This document shows, in pieces, positions 1 through 6,796 of a stretch of 6,796 bases of DNA; positions within the stretch are counted from its first letter, which is position 1, and each line of letters opens with the position of its first letter. Under the pieces are notes generated by a model. That model made no database searches. It was not told the origin of the DNA and was given only the letters and a program-made list of their open reading frames with translations. A program made the position numbers and the translations under genes. This stretch comes from JBAYVY01 sp041674345 (lineage in GTDB: Bacteria > Planctomycetota > Phycisphaerae > Phycisphaerales > Zrk34), in assembly GCA_041674345.1 (NCBI GenBank), contig JBAYVY010000202.1, positions 1 to 6,796 of the forward strand, given 5' to 3'.

Positions 1-1965
1 GTGCCGGTGGAGGAAGTCGAATCCGCCGCCGAGATCGTCAAACGATTCCGCACCGGCGCGATGAGCTTCGGCTCGATCAGCGCCGAGGCGCATGAAACGT
101 TGGCCATCGCGATGAACCGGATCGGCGGCAAGAGCAACACCGGCGAAGGCGGCGAGGATTCGGCCCGCTTTGCGCCCGACGCCAACGGTGATCTGCGGCG
201 ATCAGCGATCAAGCAGGTCGCGTCGGGCCGGTTCGGCGTGACCAGTTGGTATCTGACCAACGCCGATGAATTGCAGATCAAAATGGCGCAGGGTGCCAAG
301 CCCGGTGAGGGCGGCGAACTGCCGGGTCACAAGGTCGATGCGATCATCGCGCGAACGCGCCATTCGACGCCGGGCGTGGGGCTTATCAGCCCGCCGCCGC
401 ACCATGACATTTATTCCATCGAGGATTTGTCGCAGTTGATTCACGATTTGAAGAACGCCAATCCCTCGGCGAACATCAGCGTGAAACTGGTCAGCGAAGT
501 CGGTGTGGGCACGATCGCCGCGGGCGTCGCCAAGGCGCATGCCGATCACATTCTCATCAGCGGTCACGACGGCGGCACGGGCGCGTCGCCGCTGACCAGC
601 ATCAAGCACGCGGGGTTGCCGTGGGAACTGGGCATCGCCGAAACGCATCAGACGCTGGTGATGAACGATCTGCGATCTCGGGTGCGGCTGGAAACCGACG
701 GGCAATTGAAGACCGGACGCGATGTGGTGATCGCCGCGCTGCTCGGCGCGGAAGAGTTCGGCTTCGCCACCGCGCCGCTGATTACGCTCGGCTGCATCAT
801 GATGCGCAAGTGCCACCTGAACACCTGTCCGGTGGGCATCGCCACGCAAGACCCGGTGCTTCGCGGGAAGTTCGCCGGCAAGCCGGAGCATGTCGTCAAT
901 TACCTGTTCCTGGTCGCGGAGGACGCCCGGCAAATCATGGCGCGACTGGGCTTCCGCACCGTGGACGAAATGATCGGTCGCAGCGAAACGCTTTGCGTCG
1001 ATGACGCGGTGCGGCATTGGAAAGCGGTGGGGCTGGACCTGACGCCGATTCTCACACCGGCGCGGAAGAAGCACGACGGCGTGCGGGTTCGCAAAACCAT
1101 CGCGCAGGATCACGGCCTGGACAAAGCGCTCGACAACCAGCTCATCCAACTGGCGCAACCGGCGATCCGGCGGGGCGAACAGGTTCGCATCGACCTGCCG
1201 GTCATCAACATCAACCGCGTGGTCGGCACGACGCTCAGCCACGAGGTGTCGAAAGCGCACGGCGAAAAGGGCCTGCCGGACGATACGGTTTGGATCAAGC
1301 TCACCGGATCGGCGGGGCAATCGCTGGGCGCGTGGCTCGCCCCCGGTATCAGCATTGAGTTGGAAGGCGATGCGAACGATTACGTCGGCAAGGGATTGTC
1401 GGGCGGGAAACTGGTCATTTATCCGCCGAAGAATGCGACGTTCGTGCCGGAGGAAAACGTGCTGCTGGGCAACGTGGCGTTGTACGGCGCGACCAGCGGA
1501 CAGGCGTTTTTTCGCGGGGTGGCCGCCGAGCGGTTTTGTGTGCGAAACAGCGGGGCGCATGCCGTTGTTGAAGGTATCGGCGATCACGGCTGCGAATACA
1601 TGACCGGCGGGCGTGCGGTGATACTCGGCCCGACCGGGCGCAACTTCGCCGCGGGCATGAGCGGCGGGGTGGCGTTTGTGTGGGATCGTGACAACACGTT
1701 CCTTCAAAATTGCAACCTCGCCACCGTGGAACTGGAAAAAGTGGAAGCGGACGCGGACATCGACGAACTTCGCAACCTGATTCAGTCGCACGAGCGATAC
1801 ACCGGTTCGACGGTGGCGGCGCACGTGTTGAAGAACTGGGACGAGGAGTTGGCGCGGTTCGTGAAGGTGATGCCGATTGATTACAAACGCGTGCTGGCCG
1901 AACGAATGGATCACGAAGAGGAACAGGACGCGCCGGTGCATAATGTTGAGGAAGCAAGCCGGTAA
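1..1965 (+). CDS. gltB: Glutamate synthase (NADPH) large subunit, C-terminal part (5' end outside the window)
   Basis: This is the synthase half of GOGAT. It reduces 2-imino-glutarate, made from 2-oxoglutarate and ammonia channelled from glutamine, to L-glutamate, using electrons passed on by GltD. The 654 visible residues are open from base 1. The family protein is about 1,500 residues, so the glutaminase and central domains lie upstream, and the GTG at base 1 is probably an internal valine. Visible signatures are the FMN-domain segment TGAMSFGSIS (about residues 18-27), GGKSNTGEGGED (42-53), the SGHDGGTGASP stretch (187-197), and the 3Fe-4S ligands C265, C271 and C276 (C-x5-C-x4-C in GCIMMRKCHLNTCPVG). 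The C-terminal GXGXG beta-helix domain runs from about residue 385 to 580. A charged tail follows and the gene ends at TAA 1963-1965. gltD follows on the same strand, as in a gltBD operon. No frameshift or missing cofactor residue is seen. Confidence 0.97.
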   Translation: MPVEEVESAAEIVKRFRTGAMSFGSISAEAHETLAIAMNRIGGKSNTGEGGEDSARFAPDANGDLRRSAIKQVASGRFGVTSWYLTNADELQIKMAQGAKPGEGGELPGHKVDAIIARTRHSTPGVGLISPPPHHDIYSIEDLSQLIHDLKNANPSANISVKLVSEVGVGTIAAGVAKAHADHILISGHDGGTGASPLTSIKHAGLPWELGIAETHQTLVMNDLRSRVRLETDGQLKTGRDVVIAALLGAEEFGFATAPLITLGCIMMRKCHLNTCPVGIATQDPVLRGKFAGKPEHVVNYLFLVAEDARQIMARLGFRTVDEMIGRSETLCVDDAVRHWKAVGLDLTPILTPARKKHDGVRVRKTIAQDHGLDKALDNQLIQLAQPAIRRGEQVRIDLPVININRVVGTTLSHEVSKAHGEKGLPDDTVWIKLTGSAGQSLGAWLAPGISIELEGDANDYVGKGLSGGKLVIYPPKNATFVPEENVLLGNVALYGATSGQAFFRGVAAERFCVRNSGAHAVVEGIGDHGCEYMTGGRAVILGPTGRNFAAGMSGGVAFVWDRDNTFLQNCNLATVELEKVEADADIDELRNLIQSHERYTGSTVAAHVLKNWDEELARFVKVMPIDYKRVLAERMDHEEEQDAPVHNVEEASR

Positions 1966-1970
1966 TAAGC

Positions 1971-2065
1971 GATTTCTGATTTCGGATGTCCGATTTCTGA
2001 TTTGATGGACGCGATTCGTGCGTTACACGCAAAATCAGAAATCAGAAATCAGAAATCCGAAATCC
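1971..2065. repeat. Inverted pair of GAAATCM heptamer arrays between gltB and gltD
   Basis: The left arm (1971-2003) is built of units such as GATTTCT and GATTTCG. The right arm (2031-2065) reads AAAATCA, GAAATCA, GAAATCA, GAAATCC, GAAATCC. The left arm is the reverse complement of the right, and 29 of 33 positions between 1971-2003 and 2032-2064 can pair, around a 28-base loop. In the gltBD mRNA this would be a long stem ending just before the gltD ribosome binding site. There is no U-tract after it, so it is not a standard intrinsic terminator. It is best described as a short tandemly repeated repetitive sequence of the kind known in cyanobacteria and seen in other bacteria. A regulatory effect on gltD is only an inference. 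Confidence 0.85.
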
Positions 2066-2072
2066 GAAGGAG
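2066..2072 (+). promoter_or_regulatory. gltD ribosome binding site
   Basis: GAAGGAG ends 7 bases before the ATG at 2080. It continues the 7-base register of the repeat array as its last, diverged unit. This site fixes the gltD start at 2080. The in-frame TTG and ATG codons at 2002 and 2005 lie inside or next to the repeat and lack a comparable site. Confidence 0.8.
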
Positions 2073-2079
2073 CAAAACG

Positions 2080-3588
<1,509 letters not shown>

Positions 3589-3706
3589 CGAGTTCGGGTC
3601 CGAAAGGGGACAGGTACGGTTTTACTTGCGTCTGCAAATCCGGTTTCTTCACCACCCGTTCCATCCACGCCGCCCCGCACACTTCCGTTCCTAACCTGAA
3701 ATTAAT

Positions 3707-3735
3707 TTGCATTTATCCTTTTCTCCCTGTACATT
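3707..3735 (+). promoter_or_regulatory. Possible sigma-70-type promoter for the PEP-CTERM gene
   Basis: TTGCAT (3707-3712) and TACATT (3730-3735) are separated by 17 bases in the most AT-rich part of the gap, about 75 bases before the ATG. The match to consensus is only partial (about 3 of 6 and 4 of 6). Confidence 0.3.
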
Positions 3736-3798
3736 TCCCCCATCGGGTGTGTTTGGCATGCCTTGGTTGGTATGCACTCAGCACATTACATCTTTGTC

Positions 3799-3804
3799 GG
3801 AGAG
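3799..3804 (+). promoter_or_regulatory. Ribosome binding site of the PEP-CTERM gene
   Basis: GGAGAG lies 6 bases before ATG 3811. It selects this start over in-frame upstream TTG 3763 and ATG 3772, which have no such site and would put 13-16 extra residues in front of the signal peptide. Confidence 0.7.
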
Positions 3805-3810
3805 AGAGCT

Positions 3811-4686
3811 ATGCGAAGTGCAAAGGGTTGTGTCATGTTGTTTCTAGCCGCCGGGGCGATGCTGTCCAGCACAGCATCATCTGCATGGGCTGACGCCCAG
3901 ATCGAGTTGCGAATCGAGTACGTCCCTGACTATTTCGATTCCGGTTCCCTGTGGACCTGGCAAATTGGAGTCGGCAGCGCAGATCCATCCATCAACGCCT
4001 ACGACGGCAACAATCTTCAGGCCTATGTCCAATCCCCCACCGGCTCACCGCAGAGCATGGAAGTTTGGAAGACCTACAGCGATGGGATTGAAGCCGACTT
4101 CGTCCCACTTGTTCCGTACGCGTCGCTCAGCGCTATGCTGGACGACATCGAAGGTACGTGGAGTCTCGACATCCGGCACAACGGCACCATCATCGGCGCC
4201 GCCTCCTTCGCCATCACCGCCGACACGATCACGCAGGCCATGTTCCCCGCTGCCGTGCCGATCACCAGCCCGGTCCTGGGCGGTTCCACCGCGGATCCGC
4301 AGCCGACGATGACCTGGAGTTATCCGTCCCCTTCCAGCGCACCGATGCCGCAGGTGCTGATCCGCGATTTCGACCGCACCGACTTCAGCTACTGGGAAAA
4401 CGATGAATACATCGACCTGATTCCCGGTGATGAAGCCAATTGGCCCACGTCCTACACTCCCGCCGGTCCATTGACACCGGGCGAATACCGGTTGACGTTG
4501 CTCGCCGGTTGGGATTACACCGCCACCGTCAGCAGCGACTGGAGCGGCACCGGCATTCTCGCCAACCCCGAGGGTATCGTCGGCCTGGGCGCTGGCACCT
4601 TCACCCAATTCCAGATCGTCCCCGAACCCGCCACGTTCGCACTGCTGGGGCTGGGCGCCTTGGCGTGTTGCCGCCGCCGCGGGTGA
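3811..4686 (+). CDS. Secreted protein with C-terminal PEP-CTERM sorting signal
   Basis: The 291-residue protein starts with a signal peptide: positively charged MRSAKG, a hydrophobic stretch VMLFLAAGAML, and a probable cut after AWA (residue 27). The C-terminus is the classic PEP-CTERM signal: VPEPATFALLGLGALACC (270-287) followed by RRRG. In this system the signal is cut by an exosortase in the inner membrane and the protein is delivered to the outside or cell surface. The body is rich in aromatic residues, Thr, Ser and Pro. Residues about 145-232 (PITSPVLGG, PTMTWSYPSP, PGEYRLTLLA) look like a fibronectin/Ig-type beta-sandwich, though this is only a pattern impression. No catalytic motif is recognised. 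No exosortase is visible here, which is normal because these substrates are usually scattered. It is a single-gene unit with its own ribosome binding site and terminator. Confidence 0.9.
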   Translation: MRSAKGCVMLFLAAGAMLSSTASSAWADAQIELRIEYVPDYFDSGSLWTWQIGVGSADPSINAYDGNNLQAYVQSPTGSPQSMEVWKTYSDGIEADFVPLVPYASLSAMLDDIEGTWSLDIRHNGTIIGAASFAITADTITQAMFPAAVPITSPVLGGSTADPQPTMTWSYPSPSSAPMPQVLIRDFDRTDFSYWENDEYIDLIPGDEANWPTSYTPAGPLTPGEYRLTLLAGWDYTATVSSDWSGTGILANPEGIVGLGAGTFTQFQIVPEPATFALLGLGALACCRRRG

Positions 4687-4713
4687 TCGGTCCCACCCGT
4701 CATTCACCCTCCC

Positions 4714-4741
4714 ACGCCTCGCTCAATGCGGGGCGTTTTTT
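4714..4741 (+). terminator. Intrinsic terminator of the PEP-CTERM gene
   Basis: ACGCCTCGC (4714-4722) pairs with GCGGGGCGT (4728-4736) over 9 positions including one T-G wobble. The loop is TCAAT and six T follow (4736-4741). It starts 27 bases after the stop codon. It has no T-run on the other strand, so it should act only on plus-strand transcription. Confidence 0.9.
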
Positions 4742-4747
4742 CTTATC

Positions 4748-4768
4748 GGGGCGGGTGGGTGGGGCGGG
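4748..4768 (+). other. G-quadruplex motif after the terminator
   Basis: Five G-runs (4, 3, 3, 4 and 3 bases) are each separated by a single C or T. This is a strong canonical quadruplex pattern on the plus strand, located between two convergent genes. Confidence 0.75.
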
Positions 4769-4800
4769 TACGGTTATTGAGATGACGGGCGTTGGCGTGT

Positions 4801-4830
4801 TTCGTCATTCGTGCTTCGTCGTTCGTCATT
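4801..4830. repeat. TTCGTCA heptamer array
   Basis: Four units in exact 7-base register: TTCGTCA, TTCGTGC, TTCGTCG, TTCGTCA, then a decayed TT. On the minus strand the units read GAACGAC, GAAGCAC, GAATGAC. The array lies just beyond the stop codon of the isomerase gene and has no clear inverted partner. Spurious reading frames run through it on both strands. Confidence 0.8.
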
Positions 4831-4840
4831 TTCTTCGCGG

Positions 4841-5605
4841 TCAGTCCGTCAGTTTTTTCAGCGCCTGGTAACTCGTCGTCACGCTGGCCATCGGGTCGTT
4901 GTTCATCCAGTTCGTATCCTGCTCGACGATCAGCCACCGCGTTCCCCAACCCGCCGCTTGCGCGATCGTCGGACGATAATCCACCTCGCCGGTTCCCAGT
5001 TCACACATCTTCCTGCTTTCAAGCGGGGCTTTGAAATCCTTGATGTGCAGCAGCGGCACACGCCCGGCGAGTTTCGATGCGAACGCTTCCGGGGGCGTCC
5101 CGGTTCCGACATAGACCCAGCCCATATCCACTTCAAAACTCAAACCCTCTTTCGCGCTTTCCTGTATCAGAATCTCAAAGCCCGTCCGCCCGTCCGATTG
5201 TTTCACAAACTCGAAGTCGTGGTTGTGGTAGCAGAGCGTGATGCCCGATTCCTTCAGTTTCGCGCCGATGCCCGACAGTTCATGCGCCAGCCGGGTGTAA
5301 CCGGCCACGCTGCGATACTCCTGGCCGCTCCACGGCACGATCACGCAGTCGTGCCCCAGCGTCCCGGCGGTCTCCACCACGCCCGGCAGGCATTGCTGTA
5401 GCGCGTCGATGCCGTTGTGAATGCCCGCGCTTTTCAGCCCCAGATCATCCAGCATTTTGCGAAGTTCCGCCGGTTTGTGATCGTAAAACCCCGCCCATTC
5501 CACGCCCTGATACCCGATCTCCGCCACCCGCCTCAGCGTTCCTGGCAGATCGACTTTCAGTACGTCCCGAAGGGTGAAAAGCTGCAAACCAATCGGCGGT
5601 GTCAT
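4841..5605 (-). CDS. Sugar phosphate isomerase/epimerase, xylose-isomerase-like TIM barrel
   Basis: The 254-residue protein belongs to the AP_endonuc_2 / COG1082 (IolE-like) superfamily of metal-dependent TIM barrels that act on sugars and sugar derivatives. Candidate metal and substrate residues at the usual strand ends are E36 (GYQGVEWAGF), H63 (AGIHNG), H127/H129 with E132 (CYHNHDFEF), E158/D160 (FEVDMGW), H187 with D190 (LLHIKDF) and E228 (LIVEQD). The length is typical or slightly short for the family. No signal peptide is apparent, so it is probably cytoplasmic. The start at 5605 is set by AGGAG 8 bases upstream; a longer in-frame start at 5662 would add 19 poorly conserved residues across that site. 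The exact substrate cannot be read from sequence. The gene is convergent with the PEP-CTERM gene, and a broken AraC regulator lies upstream on the same strand. Confidence 0.92.
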   Translation of the reverse strand: MTPPIGLQLFTLRDVLKVDLPGTLRRVAEIGYQGVEWAGFYDHKPAELRKMLDDLGLKSAGIHNGIDALQQCLPGVVETAGTLGHDCVIVPWSGQEYRSVAGYTRLAHELSGIGAKLKESGITLCYHNHDFEFVKQSDGRTGFEILIQESAKEGLSFEVDMGWVYVGTGTPPEAFASKLAGRVPLLHIKDFKAPLESRKMCELGTGEVDYRPTIAQAAGWGTRWLIVEQDTNWMNNDPMASVTTSYQALKKLTD

Positions 5606-5613
5606 GGCGATGG

Positions 5614-5618
5614 CTCCT
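5614..5618 (-). promoter_or_regulatory. Ribosome binding site of the isomerase gene
   Basis: AGGAG on the minus strand lies 8 bases before the ATG at 5605-5603. It decides the start codon. Confidence 0.75.
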
Positions 5619-5674
5619 GTATGCCCAACACACGGGGGGCGCGTGTCGGATGTGATACGCATAGCTTAACACCG

Positions 5675-5704
5675 CTTCAGTTTTCTGCCAGAAAGCATGT
5701 GAAG
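5675..5704. promoter_or_regulatory. Operator-like palindrome upstream of the isomerase
   Basis: CTTCA (5675-5679) is mirrored by TGAAG (5700-5704), with TTTCT-GCC-AGAAA (5682-5694) inside. It lies about 70-100 bases before the isomerase start, a plausible position for a regulator site. No promoter boxes could be assigned with confidence, so this is tentative. Confidence 0.25.
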
Positions 5705-5738
5705 AAAGTCGGAAGTCGGAAGTGGGAAGGCGGAAGTA
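5704..5738. repeat. GGAAGTS heptamer array, first block
   Basis: Five units in 7-base register: GAAAGTC, GGAAGTC, GGAAGTG, GGAAGGC, GGAAGTA. It has the same orientation as the block at 5808-5828 and is inverted relative to the block at 5847-5906. Confidence 0.85.
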
Positions 5739-5762
5739 AAGAAAGTCCTCAATACTTCCAAG

Positions 5763-5796
5763 CACGGCATGACGCCGTCCTCGGCGGCAGGCCGTG
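5763..5796. repeat. Symmetric hairpin between heptamer arrays, REP-like
   Basis: CACGGC (5763-5768) pairs with GCCGTG (5791-5796), and CGCCG (5773-5777) pairs with CGGCG (5782-5786). The internal loops are equal in size (ATGA and GCAG) and the tip is TCCT. The regular design and its place between repeat arrays suggest a small dispersed palindromic element. No transposase for it is visible, and copy number elsewhere is unknown. Confidence 0.6.
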
Positions 5797-5807
5797 GTGT
5801 TCACGTC

Positions 5808-5906
5808 GGAAGTGGGAAGTCGGAAGAATTTTATGCGCGGGTCTTTACTTCCCACTTCCCACTTCCGCCTTCCCACTTTCCTCCGACTTCCGCCTCCCGC
5901 CTTCCG
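5808..5906. repeat. Inverted pair of GGAAGTS / ACTTCCS heptamer arrays
   Basis: The left arm has three units, GGAAGTG, GGAAGTC, GGAAGAA (5808-5828). The right arm has about eight units of the complementary form, ACTTCCC, ACTTCCC, ACTTCCG, CCTTCCC and so on (5847-5906), with a 4-base insertion near 5879-5882. The arms can pair over about 19 bases with one mismatch around a loop of about 19 bases. Together with the first block and the hairpin, this accounts for most of the 310-base gene-free stretch 5606-5915. Confidence 0.85.
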
Positions 5907-5915
5907 ATTTCTTTC

Positions 5916-6043
5916 TCATCGTCCGGCGAAGGTTTCGCGGTAGCGGGTGGGAGACATATGGTATTGATGGTGGAAACTGTGGCTGAAGTAGGAGATCGAG
6001 GAGAAGCCGCAGGCGACGGTGATTTCGATGAGGGGCATTGCTA
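5916..6043 (-). pseudogene. AraC/XylS-family regulator, 3' remnant cut by the IS element
   Basis: Read on the minus strand, about 41 codons end at TGA (5918-5916) and give PLIEITVACGFSSISYFSHS followed by a segment ending MSPTRYRETFAGR. This is the second helix-turn-helix of an AraC-type DNA-binding domain: I-x-x-I/V-A-x-x-x-GFSS-x-SYFS-x-x-F, then SPTRYR. Everything upstream of the second helix-turn-helix is missing, because the IS end begins at 6044. The far side of the IS (6675-6796) does not encode the missing part in any minus-strand frame, so sequence was also lost, or the break was more complex than a simple insertion. It runs in the same direction as the isomerase gene downstream, so it may once have regulated that gene; this is inference. 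Confidence 0.8.
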
Positions 6044-6054
6044 CTGTCCGGTTA
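6044..6054 (+). repeat. Left terminal inverted repeat of the IS element
   Basis: CTGTCCGGTTA is an exact inverted match to 6664-6674. The AraC remnant ends directly outside it. Confidence 0.8.
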
Positions 6055-6171
6055 ACGCTCGTCATTTTTTCTGCAACGATGACGGAACCAACGGCTTACG
6101 ATAATCCATGAGCGCGCACGACTTCAATTTGTCCGTAACGTTCAGCTTTCTCCCAACTCAAGGAGCGGCTG

Positions 6172-6666
6172 ATGTACGACGGACAGATCGTGTTCGCACA
6201 ATTGATGACGTTGCTGCCGCGCCGGTCGTTCAACACTTGTGTGCGGCGTTATCACGGCGAGCGGCGGGTGCGCTGTTTTTCCTGCCGCGACCAGTTTCTG
6301 TGCATGGCGTTCGCGCAGTTGACCAACTGCTTCCCGCTCAATGCGCTGACCATCACGCGACTTCACAAAGCGCGCTGGCAGGTGGAACTGTTCTTCAAGT
6401 GGATCAAGCAGCACCTGCGGATCAAGGCGTTCTACGGCACGTCGCCCAATGCCGTCAAGACGCAGGTGTGGATCGCGGTGTGCGTGTATGTGCTGGTGGC
6501 GATCATCGCCAAGGAACAGGCCATCGCCCGAAATCCGAGCGAAATCCTGCAAATCCTCGGAATCATGCTTTTCGAGAAAGTGCCGATGAATCAAGCACTT
6601 ACGACGGAATACGAAAACGTTTCACAAAGTGGCGATCGTAACCAGTTGTCCCTATTCGACTTCTAA
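6172..6666 (+). pseudogene. IS4-family transposase with in-frame internal deletion
   Basis: The 164-residue frame starts at ATG 6172, with AGGAG 6 bases upstream. Residues 1-51 are the N-terminal DUF4372-type domain (VFAQLMTLLPRRSF, FSCRDQFLCMAFAQLT). Residue 52 onward is the C-terminal part of the catalytic domain (ALTITRLHKARWQVELFFKW, then IKQHLRIKAF, NAVKTQVWIAVCVYVLVAII), ending with NQLSLFDF. The middle of the family protein, which carries the first two catalytic Asp residues, is absent. The IS4 signature Y-x2-R-x3-E-x6-K is present except that the Tyr is His (H65, R68, E72, K79). The fusion point near 6319-6327 (AQLTNCF) falls where both halves of the family have a similar Leu-Thr sequence, which suggests deletion between short similar sequences. 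The protein should be catalytically dead, but the frame is open and the ribosome site is good. Confidence 0.85.
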
Positions 6667-6674
6667 CCGGACAG
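6664..6674 (-). repeat. Right terminal inverted repeat of the IS element
   Basis: TAACCGGACAG is the reverse complement of 6044-6054. Its first three bases are the stop codon of the transposase frame. Confidence 0.8.
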
Positions 6675-6796
6675 GTAACCGTTCACGGGTTTAAAAACGG
6701 CGTTTTTGACCCAAAAACGAGGGTTGCAAGAGCCAAAATCGACCTTTTTCGTTAGCTTTCATTGGCTGACCCTCATTATTGGCTCAAAAACGGCGA
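6675..6796. repeat. Non-coding right flank with nested short inverted and direct repeats
   Basis: No gene is seen. AAAAACG-G-CGTTTTT (6693-6707) overlaps CGTTTTTG-ACC-CAAAAACG (6701-6719), so the middle CGTTTTT can pair with either side. AGCCAA (6731-6736) can pair with TTGGCT (6762-6767). ATTGGCT recurs at 6761-6767 and 6778-6784, and AAAAACG recurs at 6789-6793 with its flanking C and G. The stretch is poorer in GC than the rest and runs off the window. Confidence 0.6.

Larger units (their letters stand above)
3589..3810. other. Gap between gltD and the PEP-CTERM gene
   Basis: No gene is supported here. The first part holds AAAGGGGACAGGTACGG (3603-3619). I recall boxes of this form as recurrent short intergenic repeats in environmental genomes, sometimes near REP-associated transposases; that is memory, not a search. 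The middle is GC-rich and featureless. From about 3695 it becomes AT-rich and holds a possible promoter for the next gene. Confidence 0.4.
6044..6674 (+). mobile_element. Internally deleted IS4-family element (631 bases)
   Basis: The element is bounded by an 11-base perfect terminal inverted repeat, CTGTCCGGTTA at 6044-6054 and its complement TAACCGGACAG at 6664-6674. The transposase stop codon lies inside the right repeat. Full-length relatives are usually about 1.3-1.5 kb with a transposase of roughly 370-400 residues, so over half of the element is missing. No target-site duplication was found by comparing the flanks (left GGGCATTGCTA, right GTAACCGTTCA). The ends are intact, so it could in principle be moved in trans by a full-length relative. 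Confidence 0.8.

Noticed and set aside
202..1941. 579-codon open frame antisense to gltB
   Set aside because: It lies entirely opposite a clearly conserved gltB. Its composition (rich in Arg, His and Ala, with no domain) is the usual shadow of GC-rich coding DNA, and it has no family motif.
3763..3810. Longer start for the PEP-CTERM protein at TTG 3763 or ATG 3772
   Set aside because: There is no ribosome site before either codon, and the extension would bury the signal peptide. ATG 3811 has GGAGAG at a good distance.
5606..5662. Longer start for the isomerase at 5662
   Set aside because: The extension reads through the AGGAG site and adds 19 residues with no family similarity.
5704..5906. 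CRISPR array
   Set aside because: The units are 7 bases in direct contact without unique spacers. They are tandem short repeats, and no cas gene is present.
6142..6594. 150-codon open frame antisense to the transposase
   Set aside because: It is a shadow of the transposase frame with no motif of its own.
6033..6685. Target-site duplication of the IS element
   Set aside because: The bases just outside the two inverted repeats were compared over about 13 positions and no matching direct repeat was found.

Overview
The window looks like part of a planctomycete chromosome, plausibly Phycisphaerae-like. The reasons are GC-rich coding DNA, a secreted protein with a C-terminal PEP-CTERM sorting signal, a COG1082-type sugar isomerase, and several arrays of 7-base short tandem repeats in the gaps. 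The assignment is an inference from gene content; there is no rRNA or other marker to confirm it.

Layout. Bases 1-1965 are the 3' part of gltB (large subunit of NADPH-dependent glutamate synthase), cut by the left window edge. gltD (small subunit, 2080-3588) follows on the same strand. Together they make the GOGAT enzyme that turns 2-oxoglutarate and glutamine into two glutamates. The 114-base gap between them is mostly an inverted pair of heptamer-repeat arrays that can fold into a long hairpin ending at the gltD ribosome binding site. A gene for a secreted PEP-CTERM protein (3811-4686) follows, with its own good ribosome binding site and a textbook intrinsic terminator. A G-rich quadruplex-type motif and a second heptamer array fill the gap up to a convergent gene for a xylose-isomerase-like TIM-barrel protein (4841-5605, minus strand).

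The region upstream of the isomerase (5606-5915) has no gene. It holds a third set of heptamer arrays, again with inverted arms, around a compact symmetric hairpin. Beyond it lies a 3' remnant of an AraC-family regulator (minus strand, 5916-6043), cut exactly at the end of a small IS4-type element (6044-6674). That element keeps both terminal inverted repeats, but its transposase has lost the middle of the protein, including the first two catalytic aspartates, while staying in frame. The last 122 bases are a non-coding stretch with nested short inverted repeats.

Function and interest. The coding genes are ordinary metabolism (glutamate synthesis), one secreted protein of unknown role, and one probable sugar isomerase/epimerase. 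No complete new defence or biosynthetic system is visible. The most interesting signal is in the gaps: three different heptamer families in three intergenic regions all share a GAA anchor repeated every 7 bases, and two of them occur as inverted pairs. The 631-base internally deleted IS next to the truncated AraC gene is the second point worth following.
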